In this document: positions 16,147 to 26,386 of the stretch, in pieces
Position numbering within the stretch: position 1 is the first letter of the stretch
Layout: the number at the start of each line of letters is the position of its first letter
Origin: Chitinivorax sp. B
Lineage (GTDB): Bacteria > Pseudomonadota > Gammaproteobacteria > Burkholderiales > SCOH01
NCBI RefSeq assembly: GCF_005503445.1
Contig: NZ_SCOH01000022.1
Span: 1 to 64,000 of the forward strand
DNA length: 64,000 nucleotides
Reading direction: 5' to 3'
Translations under genes and position numbers: made by a program
The notes under the pieces: generated by a model
Database searches by the model: none
Told to the model about the DNA's origin: nothing
What the model saw: the letters and a program-made list of their open reading frames with translations, nothing else

Positions 16147-18399
16147 TTACCGGCTGGCGGTGTCCGCAGTGAGCGGCGACGGCGGCTGCCGGCCTTGCTC
16201 GGCCTCGCGCATCAGGCCGACCAGGCTGCCTTGCGGGTCGCTGACGGTTTCCTGGAGCTTGTTGCCCATCGCATCCAGCACATAGTGGATACGGTTGCCC
16301 AGGCTGTCCTGGATGTCGGTCAGGCGATGCGCGGCATCGTAGCGGTAGCTGACGGTGCGCTGATCGGGGAAGGTGACCTTGGTCAATTGACCGACGCCAT
16401 CGTAGTCGTACTGGGTCCGTTCCTTACCGACGGTACGAGATGCCAGCCAGCCACGCGGGGTGTAGCTCAAGGTGGTGACCACGCCATTGGGGTCTTTCAT
16501 TTCCAACAGACGGCCGGCGGCGTCGTATTGGGTGAAGGCGGTGACCTGTTTCAACGGATTGGTCAGCGTCTTGAGGTTACCCTGGCTGTCATAGTCATAA
16601 CGGGTGACTTGGCCGTTCGGGTCGGTGGCGGTCTGCACCAGCCCGAAGTTACCGTAGCTCCATGCCCAGGCGCGGCTCTTGCCGTCGGCGGTCACGGTTT
16701 TTTTCAGCAGATTGCCGTTGGTGTCATAGTCAAACTGCGTCAACCGGCCGGATTCGGTGATCTTCACTGGCAGGCGCCAAATGGGGTTCCACTCGGTTTG
16801 GATCACGCGTTGTTCGGGTTTCCCTACGGCTTCGGTGCGGCTGGTTTCGAGGTTGCGGGCCACATCAAAACGATATTGGGTCTGATTCCCAGCCCAATCT
16901 TTTCTAGATGCTAATGACCCATCCGCATTAAAGCTCTGCTCACCATAGTTACCACACCAAGATGCAGCCTGACTTCTTGAGATGTTTCTAAACCGGCCCG
17001 CGACGGGCTTAAACGTAAAATCGACCCGTACATTTAACGGATCATATATAAACGTTCTGGGCTCACTGCCCAATCCGTAGTCGAATGTATATTTACTAAT
17101 ACCATTAGCTAGTTCAGATAATTTAACTTTACCGTATCTATATGCCAAATCCGAGTAATATTCATACTTTGAATACGTGCTGCCATTTTCGTCAATAACG
17201 GCGGTTAAAGCATTTACAAATACGCTGTCTTTATACTCATACTTTCTTGTCTTGCCATCTTGAAATTTGACCGCATTCAGATTTCCATTATTATTGTATT
17301 CATATTGAATACTCTGCTTTTGAGTGTCTAAAATACTTCTAAGAAGTCCAGACTCGTAGTAGGAAAACGCTATACTTCGGCCAAAGCTATCCACCACTTT
17401 CACCAATAATCCAGGCTGTGGGGCTATATTTACAGGGGTATTCGCATCACTGTAAATGAGATTGTAAACCACTTTTCCGTTATCGATATTTATCAACTTG
17501 CCTGTTGCAGAGTAAGTCTCGACTTGCCTACCTGGCGAAGTATACTGCCATTGGCCACTTGCCAATTTTGTCAGTCTTGCCCTTGGTAAATTGCCCGAAG
17601 CTCTTTCCCACCCATCTTTATTGAAATAAAGAACATCACCATCTTCTCTTACCATTACAGCAAGAATAGAAGGTAGCGAGCTAAAATAAATATTACGATC
17701 AAAAGTAGAGCGCCAGAAATTGCCAAACTGACCGTAGCTAGAGGCTTCTGAATCAATTGACCTGTAATATCCAGCACTACTGTAATGGCGAGCAAAACCA
17801 ATTGCTCCCATTAAATCATCTTGCCGCAAGACTTTGACGCCGGTTCCCGGAATAACAGGGTGTGCAACACAAGTTTTCTCAGTAACTGGCATGGCACATA
17901 TGTCTTTTTTACGAATACTGGAATATTCATGTGAATATCCAGCAGGGCATGAAATATTCCTTTCTCTATAAATCGTCAATCCATCACAAGCTTCATGTGG
18001 TTTTGGTACATCCGTCTTCCATGAATAGCAAATTTTATATGGAATTGTATTTATCTGCTCTATGCCCCATTGCAATTCCGGGTAATCTTTCGAGGACCTA
18101 CAAGCGCCTTTAGTAGGCGACTGGGTACTACCCCAATCTCGCCTTGGCTCAATCGATTGGAACTCGACAGTACTATCATCTTTTTTATAGTTCCAAATAG
18201 CACCTTTTACAGCAGCATCTCGCTCTGAAACACCATCGGTACGTTCTGCGCATCGCTCGCTATAATATTTCCACGGCGTCACCAGTGGCTCTGAGCAAAT
18301 CTTCGTACCATCGGGACTATCTTCAATACAATCTTCAGGGCTTGCATTTGCAAATGGTGCTATAAATAAAGGCAAAACAATTAATTGGATATGTCTCAT
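16147..18399 (-). CDS. RHS-repeat protein, N-terminal half
   Basis: 750 residues with a signal peptide (MRHIQLIVLPLFIAPFANA), a Cys-containing domain (about 22-165, many paired Cys), a DUF6531-like segment (about 175-275, with the RHYSSAGYY and FGNFWRSTFDRNIY motifs), then RHS repeats (FDYDTNGNLLKKT, YDYDSQGNLKTLTNPLKQ, YRYDAAHRLTDIQDSLGN). It stops in mid-shell with a non-RHS tail (REAEQGRQPPSPLTADTASR) and has no core or tip. The next gene supplies those. The pair would be expected to form one RHS cocoon. The first part is A/T-rich and the last about 750 bp G/C-rich, with a sharp change near 16900. Confidence 0.87.
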   Translation of the reverse strand: MRHIQLIVLPLFIAPFANASPEDCIEDSPDGTKICSEPLVTPWKYYSERCAERTDGVSERDAAVKGAIWNYKKDDSTVEFQSIEPRRDWGSTQSPTKGACRSSKDYPELQWGIEQINTIPYKICYSWKTDVPKPHEACDGLTIYRERNISCPAGYSHEYSSIRKKDICAMPVTEKTCVAHPVIPGTGVKVLRQDDLMGAIGFARHYSSAGYYRSIDSEASSYGQFGNFWRSTFDRNIYFSSLPSILAVMVREDGDVLYFNKDGWERASGNLPRARLTKLASGQWQYTSPGRQVETYSATGKLINIDNGKVVYNLIYSDANTPVNIAPQPGLLVKVVDSFGRSIAFSYYESGLLRSILDTQKQSIQYEYNNNGNLNAVKFQDGKTRKYEYKDSVFVNALTAVIDENGSTYSKYEYYSDLAYRYGKVKLSELANGISKYTFDYGLGSEPRTFIYDPLNVRVDFTFKPVAGRFRNISRSQAASWCGNYGEQSFNADGSLASRKDWAGNQTQYRFDVARNLETSRTEAVGKPEQRVIQTEWNPIWRLPVKITESGRLTQFDYDTNGNLLKKTVTADGKSRAWAWSYGNFGLVQTATDPNGQVTRYDYDSQGNLKTLTNPLKQVTAFTQYDAAGRLLEMKDPNGVVTTLSYTPRGWLASRTVGKERTQYDYDGVGQLTKVTFPDQRTVSYRYDAAHRLTDIQDSLGNRIHYVLDAMGNKLQETVSDPQGSLVGLMREAEQGRQPPSPLTADTASR

Positions 18400-18574
18400 G
18401 AATATATAATATTTTGAAAGGTTGCAATAATAAATAAAGCATTATACTTATATGTCATAACAATGTAAAATTCCATTTTTGATGAAAAACCCTGACGAAA
18501 ACATTCACAGATTGCCCTATCTTGTATTTCGTTCTTGCTAGGACGAAAATGCAGGTATTTACGTCCGATTCTGC

Positions 18575-21500
18575 ATGCTCTACCTCTACCAATCCAACCG
18601 CCTAGAAACTCTGCTGGAGCTGCTTTCCGCGGTAGTCACGTCCAGTCCGTTAGCGTCGCCGTTTGTGCCGGAGGTGGTGGTGGTCCAGTCAAAAGGGATG
18701 GGGCGGTGGATTGGATTTGAGCTGGCGAAGCGGCATGGGGTGTGTGCAAATATGCAGTTCCCTTTGCCGGCATCATTCATGTGGCAGTTGCTGACTAATG
18801 CATTGGGGGATTTGCCGCGGCGGTCGGCGTTTTCTCCGGAGGTGCTGACATGGCGGGTATTGGCATGGTTGAGTGAGCAGGCGAACCTGGCTGTGGCGCC
18901 ACGCTTGGCGTCGTTCATTGCTCGTGGAGATGCGTTGCGGCGTTACCAGTTGGCACATCGGATTGCGGACATTTTTGACCAATATCTGGTTTACCGGGCT
19001 GATTGGATTGCAGCCTGGGAACAGGGGAGAACACTGGGGCTGGGGGATGATGAAGGCTGGCAGTCGCAGTTATGGCGCGACATGGTGCAAGGGCATGAGG
19101 TCAGCCACCGCGCACGATTGATGGAACGCTTGCTGGCAGCCCTGACCACGCAAGAGGTCAAGCAACGCTTGCCACAGCGATTGACGCTATTTGGCATGAC
19201 CAGCCTGCCACCGGTGTATTTACAGGTTTTTGAGCAGCTGGCAGAACAGATCGACGTTTGCTTTTTTGCCTTGAACCCTTGTGCCGAAAGCTGGGGTGAC
19301 ATTGGCGGCAGCGCCAGCGGGGAAGAAAGCCCCAGCGATTTATACCTGGATGTAGGCAATCCGTTATTGGCATCTCTGGGCCGCCAGGGACGGGATTTCT
19401 TCGATCAGCTGGCCTCCATGCCTACGCTGAACGATCTGTTCCAACCCAATACCGATGCCACCGATACGTTGTTGGGCCATTTGCAGCAGGATGTGCTGAC
19501 GCTCAACCTGCGGGATGAAAGCAACAAGCTGCCGATTGCTGCTACAGACCGGTCTTTGCAGATTCACGTTTGCCACAGTGCCATGCGAGAAGTAGAGGTG
19601 TTGCACGACCAGTTGTTGTCGCTGCTGCGCGACGACCCAAGCTTGCAACCGGCAGACATTGCCGTGTTGACGCCAGATATTGAGCAATACACGCCTTATA
19701 TCGATGCAACCTTTGCTGCACGGGATGGTGTGCCGTATCTGCCCTATGCCATTGCCGACCGTGGTGCCCGCAGCGAGTCCCCCTTGCTGGAGCTATGGCT
19801 GAACCTGCTGAACCTACCGCAGTCCCGTTTTTCATTGGATGAAGTACTGGCTTGGTTGGAAGTACCAGCAATCCAAGCACGTTTTGGGATTGCCGAAGAT
19901 GAACTGCCGCTGTTGCAGGATTGGTTGCAAGCCACCCGGGTCCGCTGGGGCAGGGATGGCGAACACAAAGATGCGTTGGATTTGCCCGCTCAGGAGCACA
20001 ATACTTGGCGTGCCGGGCTGGATCGGCTATTGCTGGGTGCCGCACTGCCGATGGCAGCAGCGGATGGCTCGCCACCGTTGTGGCTAAAGACTTTGCCTTA
20101 TGACGATCTGGAAGGCAGCCGGGCGGATTTGGCGGCACGCTTGGCGCATCTGGTCGAAACCATGTTTGCGTGGGCGGCACGCTTACAACAACCCACCACA
20201 TTGCCGGAATGGGCAGATCGGTTGGGTCAATTATTGGATGCACTGTTTATACCCAGCCAGGATGATGAGCCAGTCATCCTGAGTATTCGAGCAGCATTGC
20301 AGTTACTGCGTGAGCTTGCCGATGACGCGGGATTTGCCGATGTCGTGCCCATGCGGGTGATACAGAATTGGCTGATCACTCAGTTTGACGGGACATCAGG
20401 TTCGTCTGGCTTTTTGACGGGTTCCGTCACCTTTTGCACCATGGTGCCCATGCGCAGCCTGCCATTTAGGGTGATTGCCTTATTGGGCCTGAATGACGGC
20501 GCCTTTCCACGAAGCCAGCCAGCGTTAGGGTTCGACATGATTGCCCGCCACCCGCGCCGGGGAGATCGTTCACGGCGAGCAGACGACCGCTGGCTGTTTC
20601 TGGAGACCCTGGTCTCTGCCAGACAAGTCCTGTACCTGAGCTATGTTGGCCGGGATCAGCGCGACAACAGCGAATTACCACCCTCCGTGCTACTGGCCGA
20701 TCTGTTGGATACCGTTGGGACTGGCTTCCACCTAACAGATGAATCGCTACTGCCTGCGGAAGACCAGGCTGCGCATATTCGGCACCATGTGGTCATCGAG
20801 CACCCGTTGCAGCCATTCAATGCTGATTACTTCCAGCCTGGTGCCCGACAGCGTTCTTTCAATCAGCGCTGGTGTGAGGCGGCCCAGCATGCGGGGCAGG
20901 GTGAACAACACACCCAGCCACTGTTCCAAACGCCATTGACACCTGCTGGGGATGAATGGCGGCAGATCGACTTGAATGATCTGAATGCGTTTTACGCCAA
21001 CCCTGCCCGTTACCTGCTACGGCAACGCCTGAAGCTAAGCCTGACGGAGCCGGATGACCGAATTGAAACCAGCGAACCCTTTGCCTTGGATTGGCGCAGC
21101 AAGCAGGAAATCCGCAAACTGGAACTGGGCTGGCAACAACGCAACCATGTAGAGGCCGGCCGGCAACTGGCACTGGCCAGTGGTTTGCTACCTGCAGGCG
21201 AATACGGCCTGCACCTTCAGCAACAAGAAGCCATCGTAGTACACGGGTTGGTGCAAAAACTGGCTCCTTGGCAGGATCTCCCCCATCTCCCCCCACAATT
21301 GCTAAGACTGGAACACAACGGCATGGTGCTGACCGGCTGGCTGCATGGCTTGACTGCGGCTGGCATCGTGCAACACACAACCGATCTGATCAAACCACGC
21401 GATCGCTTCTTGCTGTGGCTGAACCATTTGGCACTGTGTACCTGTGCCCCGACAGGTATCAGGCTGGAAAGCCGTCTGATCGGGCTGGATGGCGAACTGG

Positions 21501-21838
21501 TGTTGCCTCCCACCGACCATGCGGCTGAACTGCTGAGTGTATTGCTGGATCACTATTGGCAAGGGCTGCACGCACCGTTGCCATTCTTCATCAAATCCAG
21601 CTATGCCTATGCAGAAGCAATTCACCGCAACCAGCCGGAGGAAAGAGCGCTGGCGAATGCCCGCAAGGAATGGGATGCCCCGGAGATGCGCTTCAACCTG
21701 CATTTCGGTGAATCGGAAAATATCTGGTACCAAGCCGCATGGCGCGCTGCTGATCCGCTGGATGACACATTCGGCAAGCTGGCCGTCACCTTGTATACCC
21801 CCTTGCTGGATGCCATGAGCGGAGCGCGCGATGCCTGA
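18575..21838 (+). CDS. recC: Exodeoxyribonuclease V subunit gamma (RecC)
   Basis: 1087 residues, the usual RecC length. RecC is the Chi-recognising subunit of RecBCD in double-strand break repair. The N-terminus (LYQSNRLETLLELL, then VVVQSKGMGRWIGFELAKRHGVCAN) and blocks such as LFGMTSLPPVYLQVFEQLA, CHSAMREVEVLHDQLLSLL, SVTFCTMVPMRSLPFRVIALLGLNDGAFPR and YLSYVGRDQRDNSELPPSVLL are typical. It overlaps recB by 8 bp, so the two are translationally coupled. Confidence 0.97.
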   Translation: MLYLYQSNRLETLLELLSAVVTSSPLASPFVPEVVVVQSKGMGRWIGFELAKRHGVCANMQFPLPASFMWQLLTNALGDLPRRSAFSPEVLTWRVLAWLSEQANLAVAPRLASFIARGDALRRYQLAHRIADIFDQYLVYRADWIAAWEQGRTLGLGDDEGWQSQLWRDMVQGHEVSHRARLMERLLAALTTQEVKQRLPQRLTLFGMTSLPPVYLQVFEQLAEQIDVCFFALNPCAESWGDIGGSASGEESPSDLYLDVGNPLLASLGRQGRDFFDQLASMPTLNDLFQPNTDATDTLLGHLQQDVLTLNLRDESNKLPIAATDRSLQIHVCHSAMREVEVLHDQLLSLLRDDPSLQPADIAVLTPDIEQYTPYIDATFAARDGVPYLPYAIADRGARSESPLLELWLNLLNLPQSRFSLDEVLAWLEVPAIQARFGIAEDELPLLQDWLQATRVRWGRDGEHKDALDLPAQEHNTWRAGLDRLLLGAALPMAAADGSPPLWLKTLPYDDLEGSRADLAARLAHLVETMFAWAARLQQPTTLPEWADRLGQLLDALFIPSQDDEPVILSIRAALQLLRELADDAGFADVVPMRVIQNWLITQFDGTSGSSGFLTGSVTFCTMVPMRSLPFRVIALLGLNDGAFPRSQPALGFDMIARHPRRGDRSRRADDRWLFLETLVSARQVLYLSYVGRDQRDNSELPPSVLLADLLDTVGTGFHLTDESLLPAEDQAAHIRHHVVIEHPLQPFNADYFQPGARQRSFNQRWCEAAQHAGQGEQHTQPLFQTPLTPAGDEWRQIDLNDLNAFYANPARYLLRQRLKLSLTEPDDRIETSEPFALDWRSKQEIRKLELGWQQRNHVEAGRQLALASGLLPAGEYGLHLQQQEAIVVHGLVQKLAPWQDLPHLPPQLLRLEHNGMVLTGWLHGLTAAGIVQHTTDLIKPRDRFLLWLNHLALCTCAPTGIRLESRLIGLDGELVLPPTDHAAELLSVLLDHYWQGLHAPLPFFIKSSYAYAEAIHRNQPEERALANARKEWDAPEMRFNLHFGESENIWYQAAWRAADPLDDTFGKLAVTLYTPLLDAMSGARDA

Positions 21839-24800
21839 TTGCAGCCTGCCATTGGACGTATTCACCGTACCGCTGGACCGCGTTTCGCTGATCGAAGCCA
21901 GTGCCGGCACAGGCAAGACCTGGACCATTACTGGCCTGTATACCCGGTTGATTCTGGAACAGGGCCTGACGATCGATCAGATCTTGGTAGTGACCTATAC
22001 CAAGGCAGCCACTGCTGAGCTACGAGAACGGATTCGTGCACGCTTGGTTGCAGTACTCAGGGCGTTCGAACACGGCGACAGCGATGACAGCTTTTGCCGC
22101 ACCCTGGTCAACCATTACAACGGTGAGCTGAATACCGCCATACGCCGCCTGACCCGCGCCATCAGCGGATTTGACGATGCCGCCATCCACACCATCCATG
22201 GCTTTTGCCAACGTGTATTGCGTGATGCCGCTTTTGAAAGCGGAACGGATTTTGACGCTGAGCTGTTAACTGATGAGCATGGGCTATTGATCGAGGTGGT
22301 TGAGGATTTCTGGCGCCGTGAAGTAGGGCAAGCTACCGGTGCCTGGGCAGCATGGTTGGCCGATCAGAAACAGACACCGACCAACTGGCTGCATGACATC
22401 GCCCCCCATATTGGTAAGCAGGATTTCCTGCAGCTGATCGACATTGAAGATCCGGCCGACAACATAACCCTGCAACAACAACTGAAAACCGCGCTGAATG
22501 AGGCACACGAAGCCTGGTTTGAACAGCGGGATGAAGCTGTCGCGTTGTTGCTGGCGTTTGAAGAGCAGGATGGCTTCAACAGCAGCCACAAAGGCGAGCA
22601 GTTACAGAAGCTGATCGCCGCCCTGGATGCCTGGGTGGCCGAACCACCCATGACCGTGCCCATGGCGGCACTGGCACTGAGCGATAGCGGCCTGTATCAG
22701 GGGTTCAACAAACGTAAGAAGAAGCTAAGCCCACCCAGCCACGCGGTATTCAGCCTGTTCGAAACATTACATGAAGCGAACAACGCCATCCTCAGTGCCT
22801 TCGAAGTCCGCTTGGCCAAACTCAAGAACCAATTGCTTGCCCATTGCAATGCCGCATTGACCCAAAACAAACAGCAACGTCGTCAACTGTCATACCACGA
22901 CCTGCTGAACCGCTTGGCAGAAGCATTGCGTGGCGAGAATGGTGGTTATCTTGCCGACCGCATCCGCGACACTTATCGTGCTGCATTGATCGACGAATTT
23001 CAGGATACCGACCCGGTACAGTACGAAATCTTCCGTCATTTGTATGTGGGCCAGACTTTGCCGGTGTTCTTTGTGGGCGACCCCAAGCAGGCGATCTACA
23101 GTTTTCGCGGTGCGGACATCTACACCTATCTGGAAGCCCGTAAGGCCACCGATGCCCAGTACACCTTAAGCACCAACCAGCGGTCGTTACCGGGGTTGGT
23201 CAGGGCGGTGAATGCCTTGTTCTCGCCCAAACAAAACCCGCTGCCATTTCTGGATGAAGGTATTGGTTTTCAGGGTGTACAGGCCGCAGAGAAATCCCGT
23301 GCTGAATTGATTGTGGACAATGATAGTGGTACTGCATTCCGCTTTCTGATGCTGTCGCAAGCCTTTTCCAGCAAGCAGGAACCCACCAAATGGGGCAAGG
23401 GTGAGGCTAACCAGCAGGCCGCAGACAGCACTGCCAGCGAGATTGTCCGATTGTTGAACCTAGCGGCCAATGGTCAGGCACGCCTGCAAGGAGAAGAACA
23501 AGGCCACTGGATCGATCGACCATTAGGGGGCGGCGATATTGCCGTGCTGGTGCCATCGCACCGACAAGCCGCGCTGATTCACGATGCACTGGGCGCACGA
23601 GGGGTGGCCAGTGTGCGGCAGGGGCAGGACAGTGTGTTTGCCGCAGCCGAGGCACGGCAATGGTTATGTGTGTTGCAGGCCATTCTCCAACCCGCACGTG
23701 AGGCCTCGTTGCGGGCTGCACTGGCCACAGAGCTGATGGGGTTGGATGCAGCCAGTATTGCACAATTACAAGAGCAGGAACGTGAATGGGAACAATGGCT
23801 GGCCGCCTTTGGCGAATGGCATCGCTTGTGGCGCGAACACGGATTCATGCACATGTTCCGCCACTGGCTGGATTATGTCGGCCCAGATAACCGTAATACT
23901 GCACAACGGGTTTTGGCGTACTTTGATGGTGAACGACGGTTGACCAATCTATTACATCTGGCCGAACTGACCCAGGTGGAAAGCCGTAGCCGTGCCGGGA
24001 TGGACAGCGTGCTGGCTTGGTATGAACAGCAGTGTGCCGAACCAGACAAAAGCGAAGAGAAACTGATGCGGCTGGAAAGCGATGCGGACCGTGTCCGCAT
24101 TGTCACCATCCACACCAGCAAGGGGCTGGAATACCCGGTGGTGTTTTGTCCGTTTCTTTGGGATGGCAAGCTGATGCACCCCAACGAAAATGCCGTCGCC
24201 TTTCATGATGAACAGGGGAGGGCACGCCTGAACTTTGGCCTGGGTGATATGGAAAGCCACCGCCGCATGGCCAGCCGTGAACGGCTCGCCGAAAAGCTGC
24301 GGCTGCTCTATGTGGCACTGACCCGCGCCAAGCATCGTTGCTATGTGGTGTGGGGGCAAATCGACACCCCATCGACCAGCAGCAAGGACGACAAACCCAG
24401 CGAAGGGTTACATACCTCCGCCCTGGCGTGGCTGTTACACCCACCGGCCGATATTGGTAAAGTCAACGGCCCGACGTTGCTGGCGCGCATTCGCGAACGG
24501 CTGACAGGTGTATCGCGCGACCAGATATTGGAAGATGTTCGCCGCTTTGCCGACAAAACCGATGGCGCAACCGACATCTTACCGGCAGAAATCAGCGATA
24601 CCCGCTATCTGCCCCCCCCTGTGGTTCCAACCCAATTGCAAGCAGCTACCTTGAACCGCACCATGGCACCACGCTGGCGGGTATCCAGCTTTTCGGCCTT
24701 GGCCAGCCACGGGCCAGTGGCCGCACATGAATCGCCCGACCATGACGCAGTGAAGTCAACCAACGAACCACTGACCCGACCTGCCAGTGACCATCCAATG

Positions 24801-25577
24801 GCCGACTTTCCACGGGGTGCTGTACCGGGCACCTGCTTGCATGCCATTTTCGAACACTGGGAATTTACCCGTGACGATCCCACCGCCTTGCATGCTCAGG
24901 TGTGTATCGAACTGACAGCACATGGTTTCGATACTGCCTGGGCGGATGTGGTGAGGGATATGGTCCGTACTGTGCTGAATGCCAGCCTACCACCAGCCGA
25001 CAGCCCCATGGATGGAACCGCCCCGCAACTGGCATTGGTGTTGGATACACCTGGTAGCATCCGCCTGAATACCGTCACCGCGGCACGGCGCATGGCGGAA
25101 ATGGAATTCACCTACCACCTGCGCCGTTTTGATATGGCTGGGCTACGCAGCGTGCTGCGGGATAAAGCCTTCAAACTGCCCAAAGCATTTACTGATGCCG
25201 TCGGCAAACTCAGCTTCCAGCAAGTTGAAGGCTATATGAAGGGCTTTATGGATCTGGTGTTTGAGCACGAAGGCCGGTATTACATCCTGGACTGGAAATC
25301 CAACTGGTTGGGCCCACGACTGGCCGATTACACCGCCAATAACCTGATTCAAGGCATGGCCCAGCATCATTATTACCTGCAGTACCTGATCTACACTGTC
25401 GCCTTGCACCGCTTTCTGACTCAGCGGCTTACCCAGTACAGCTATGAACACCATTTTGGCGGGGTGTATTACCTGTTTCTACGCGGTGTCACACCCGATG
25501 GTCGATTGGGCGTGTTTCACGACAGACCGAGCGAAGCGCTGATCCTGGCGCTGGATACATGGATGCGAGGGGAATAG
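21831..25577 (+). CDS. recB: Exodeoxyribonuclease V subunit beta (RecB)
   Basis: 1248 residues: an SF1A 3'-5' helicase plus a C-terminal nuclease. Walker A is EASAGTGKTWTITGLY (about 23-38), followed by VVTYTKAATAELRERIR (motif Ia region), LIDEFQDTDPVQYEIF (Walker B, about 387-402), FVGDPKQAIYSFRGADIYTY (motif III), TIHTSKGLEYPVVFCPF (motif V) and RLLYVALTRAKHRCYVVWG (motif VI). The nuclease motif is YYILDWKSNWLG (about 1148-1159) with the Asp and Lys of the active site. Coupled to recC. Unlike in many genomes, recD does not follow directly; five other genes lie between. Confidence 0.98.
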   Translation: MPDCSLPLDVFTVPLDRVSLIEASAGTGKTWTITGLYTRLILEQGLTIDQILVVTYTKAATAELRERIRARLVAVLRAFEHGDSDDSFCRTLVNHYNGELNTAIRRLTRAISGFDDAAIHTIHGFCQRVLRDAAFESGTDFDAELLTDEHGLLIEVVEDFWRREVGQATGAWAAWLADQKQTPTNWLHDIAPHIGKQDFLQLIDIEDPADNITLQQQLKTALNEAHEAWFEQRDEAVALLLAFEEQDGFNSSHKGEQLQKLIAALDAWVAEPPMTVPMAALALSDSGLYQGFNKRKKKLSPPSHAVFSLFETLHEANNAILSAFEVRLAKLKNQLLAHCNAALTQNKQQRRQLSYHDLLNRLAEALRGENGGYLADRIRDTYRAALIDEFQDTDPVQYEIFRHLYVGQTLPVFFVGDPKQAIYSFRGADIYTYLEARKATDAQYTLSTNQRSLPGLVRAVNALFSPKQNPLPFLDEGIGFQGVQAAEKSRAELIVDNDSGTAFRFLMLSQAFSSKQEPTKWGKGEANQQAADSTASEIVRLLNLAANGQARLQGEEQGHWIDRPLGGGDIAVLVPSHRQAALIHDALGARGVASVRQGQDSVFAAAEARQWLCVLQAILQPAREASLRAALATELMGLDAASIAQLQEQEREWEQWLAAFGEWHRLWREHGFMHMFRHWLDYVGPDNRNTAQRVLAYFDGERRLTNLLHLAELTQVESRSRAGMDSVLAWYEQQCAEPDKSEEKLMRLESDADRVRIVTIHTSKGLEYPVVFCPFLWDGKLMHPNENAVAFHDEQGRARLNFGLGDMESHRRMASRERLAEKLRLLYVALTRAKHRCYVVWGQIDTPSTSSKDDKPSEGLHTSALAWLLHPPADIGKVNGPTLLARIRERLTGVSRDQILEDVRRFADKTDGATDILPAEISDTRYLPPPVVPTQLQAATLNRTMAPRWRVSSFSALASHGPVAAHESPDHDAVKSTNEPLTRPASDHPMADFPRGAVPGTCLHAIFEHWEFTRDDPTALHAQVCIELTAHGFDTAWADVVRDMVRTVLNASLPPADSPMDGTAPQLALVLDTPGSIRLNTVTAARRMAEMEFTYHLRRFDMAGLRSVLRDKAFKLPKAFTDAVGKLSFQQVEGYMKGFMDLVFEHEGRYYILDWKSNWLGPRLADYTANNLIQGMAQHHYYLQYLIYTVALHRFLTQRLTQYSYEHHFGGVYYLFLRGVTPDGRLGVFHDRPSEALILALDTWMRGE

Positions 25578-25597
25578 AACCATTGCACAACATATCG

Positions 25598-25975
25598 ATG
25601 AAACCGATGATGGTCAGTAAACGCATCATCGCCTCCTTGAATCAGGGTGTAGCGGTAGTAGCCGACATTACCCCGGAAGGCGAGGCCAATCGTCGCTTTG
25701 TCCATATCCGCACCCGCCCCAAACCTGGCATACCACGAGAAGAACGCCGCTATTTGAATTCTCGATATTCGATGTGGGAATACTGGGATTACAAATTCCA
25801 ACGCATTACACTTCGCCCTGGCTGGGAGGCCTACCAATGGGATTATGATCTCTACCTGCTTGAAAAGACGGTTGCTATCACGGTCACCGAAAATGATTTT
25901 TATGCACAACGGACAGCCTGGGTACCCGATTTTACTTTGCTGAAACATAACGCCGATTCAAATTGCCCGATTTGA
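25598..25975 (+). CDS. Hypothetical protein after recB
   Basis: About 125 residues, soluble, with many aromatic residues (SMWEYWDYKFQRITLRPGWE). No family recognised and no signal peptide. The start is uncertain: ATG 25598, or TTG 25583 preceded by GAGGGG. The frame stays open back to an ATG at 25559 that overlaps recB. Its composition looks coding. Confidence 0.55.
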   Translation: MKPMMVSKRIIASLNQGVAVVADITPEGEANRRFVHIRTRPKPGIPREERRYLNSRYSMWEYWDYKFQRITLRPGWEAYQWDYDLYLLEKTVAITVTENDFYAQRTAWVPDFTLLKHNADSNCPI

Positions 25976-26059
25976 ACAAGTGATTTGCGACCCAGGAACT
26001 GTCTCGCCTAGAATTTCTGTTTAGCTTGCAAGTTATCCCCTTTCCTACTTGAGGCACAC

Positions 26060-26386
26060 ATGTCCAATACCCATCAGCCCGTACGCCATATCGTCATCTT
26101 CAAATACCGGCACGATGCAACTGCTGCAGACATCCAACAGGTCACTGATGGCTTTCGAACATTGAAAGAACGCATTCCTGGCATCACCGCCTTTGAGCAT
26201 GGCAGTAACCACAGTCAGGAAGGACATGATCAGGGCTTCCACCATGTCTACACCGTGACCTTTACCGATGCAGCGGCTCGTGATGCCTATCTGCCACACC
26301 CGGCACACCAGGCATTTGTCAGCTGGTTATCTGGCAGTGGCATCTTGAAAGGGGTATTCGTGGTGGACTATCAGGCGCAGACGTGA
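26060..26386 (+). CDS. Dabb (stress-responsive A/B barrel) domain protein
   Basis: A 108-residue Dabb-domain protein, an alpha/beta barrel that dimerises. The typical pattern is visible: VRHIVIFKYRHDAT near the start, GFRTLKERIPGITAFEHG in the middle, HVYTVTFTDAAARDAYLPHPAHQAFVSWL towards the end. The biochemical role in bacteria is unknown. It overlaps the next gene by GTGA, so the two form an operon. Confidence 0.88.
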   Translation: MSNTHQPVRHIVIFKYRHDATAADIQQVTDGFRTLKERIPGITAFEHGSNHSQEGHDQGFHHVYTVTFTDAAARDAYLPHPAHQAFVSWLSGSGILKGVFVVDYQAQT

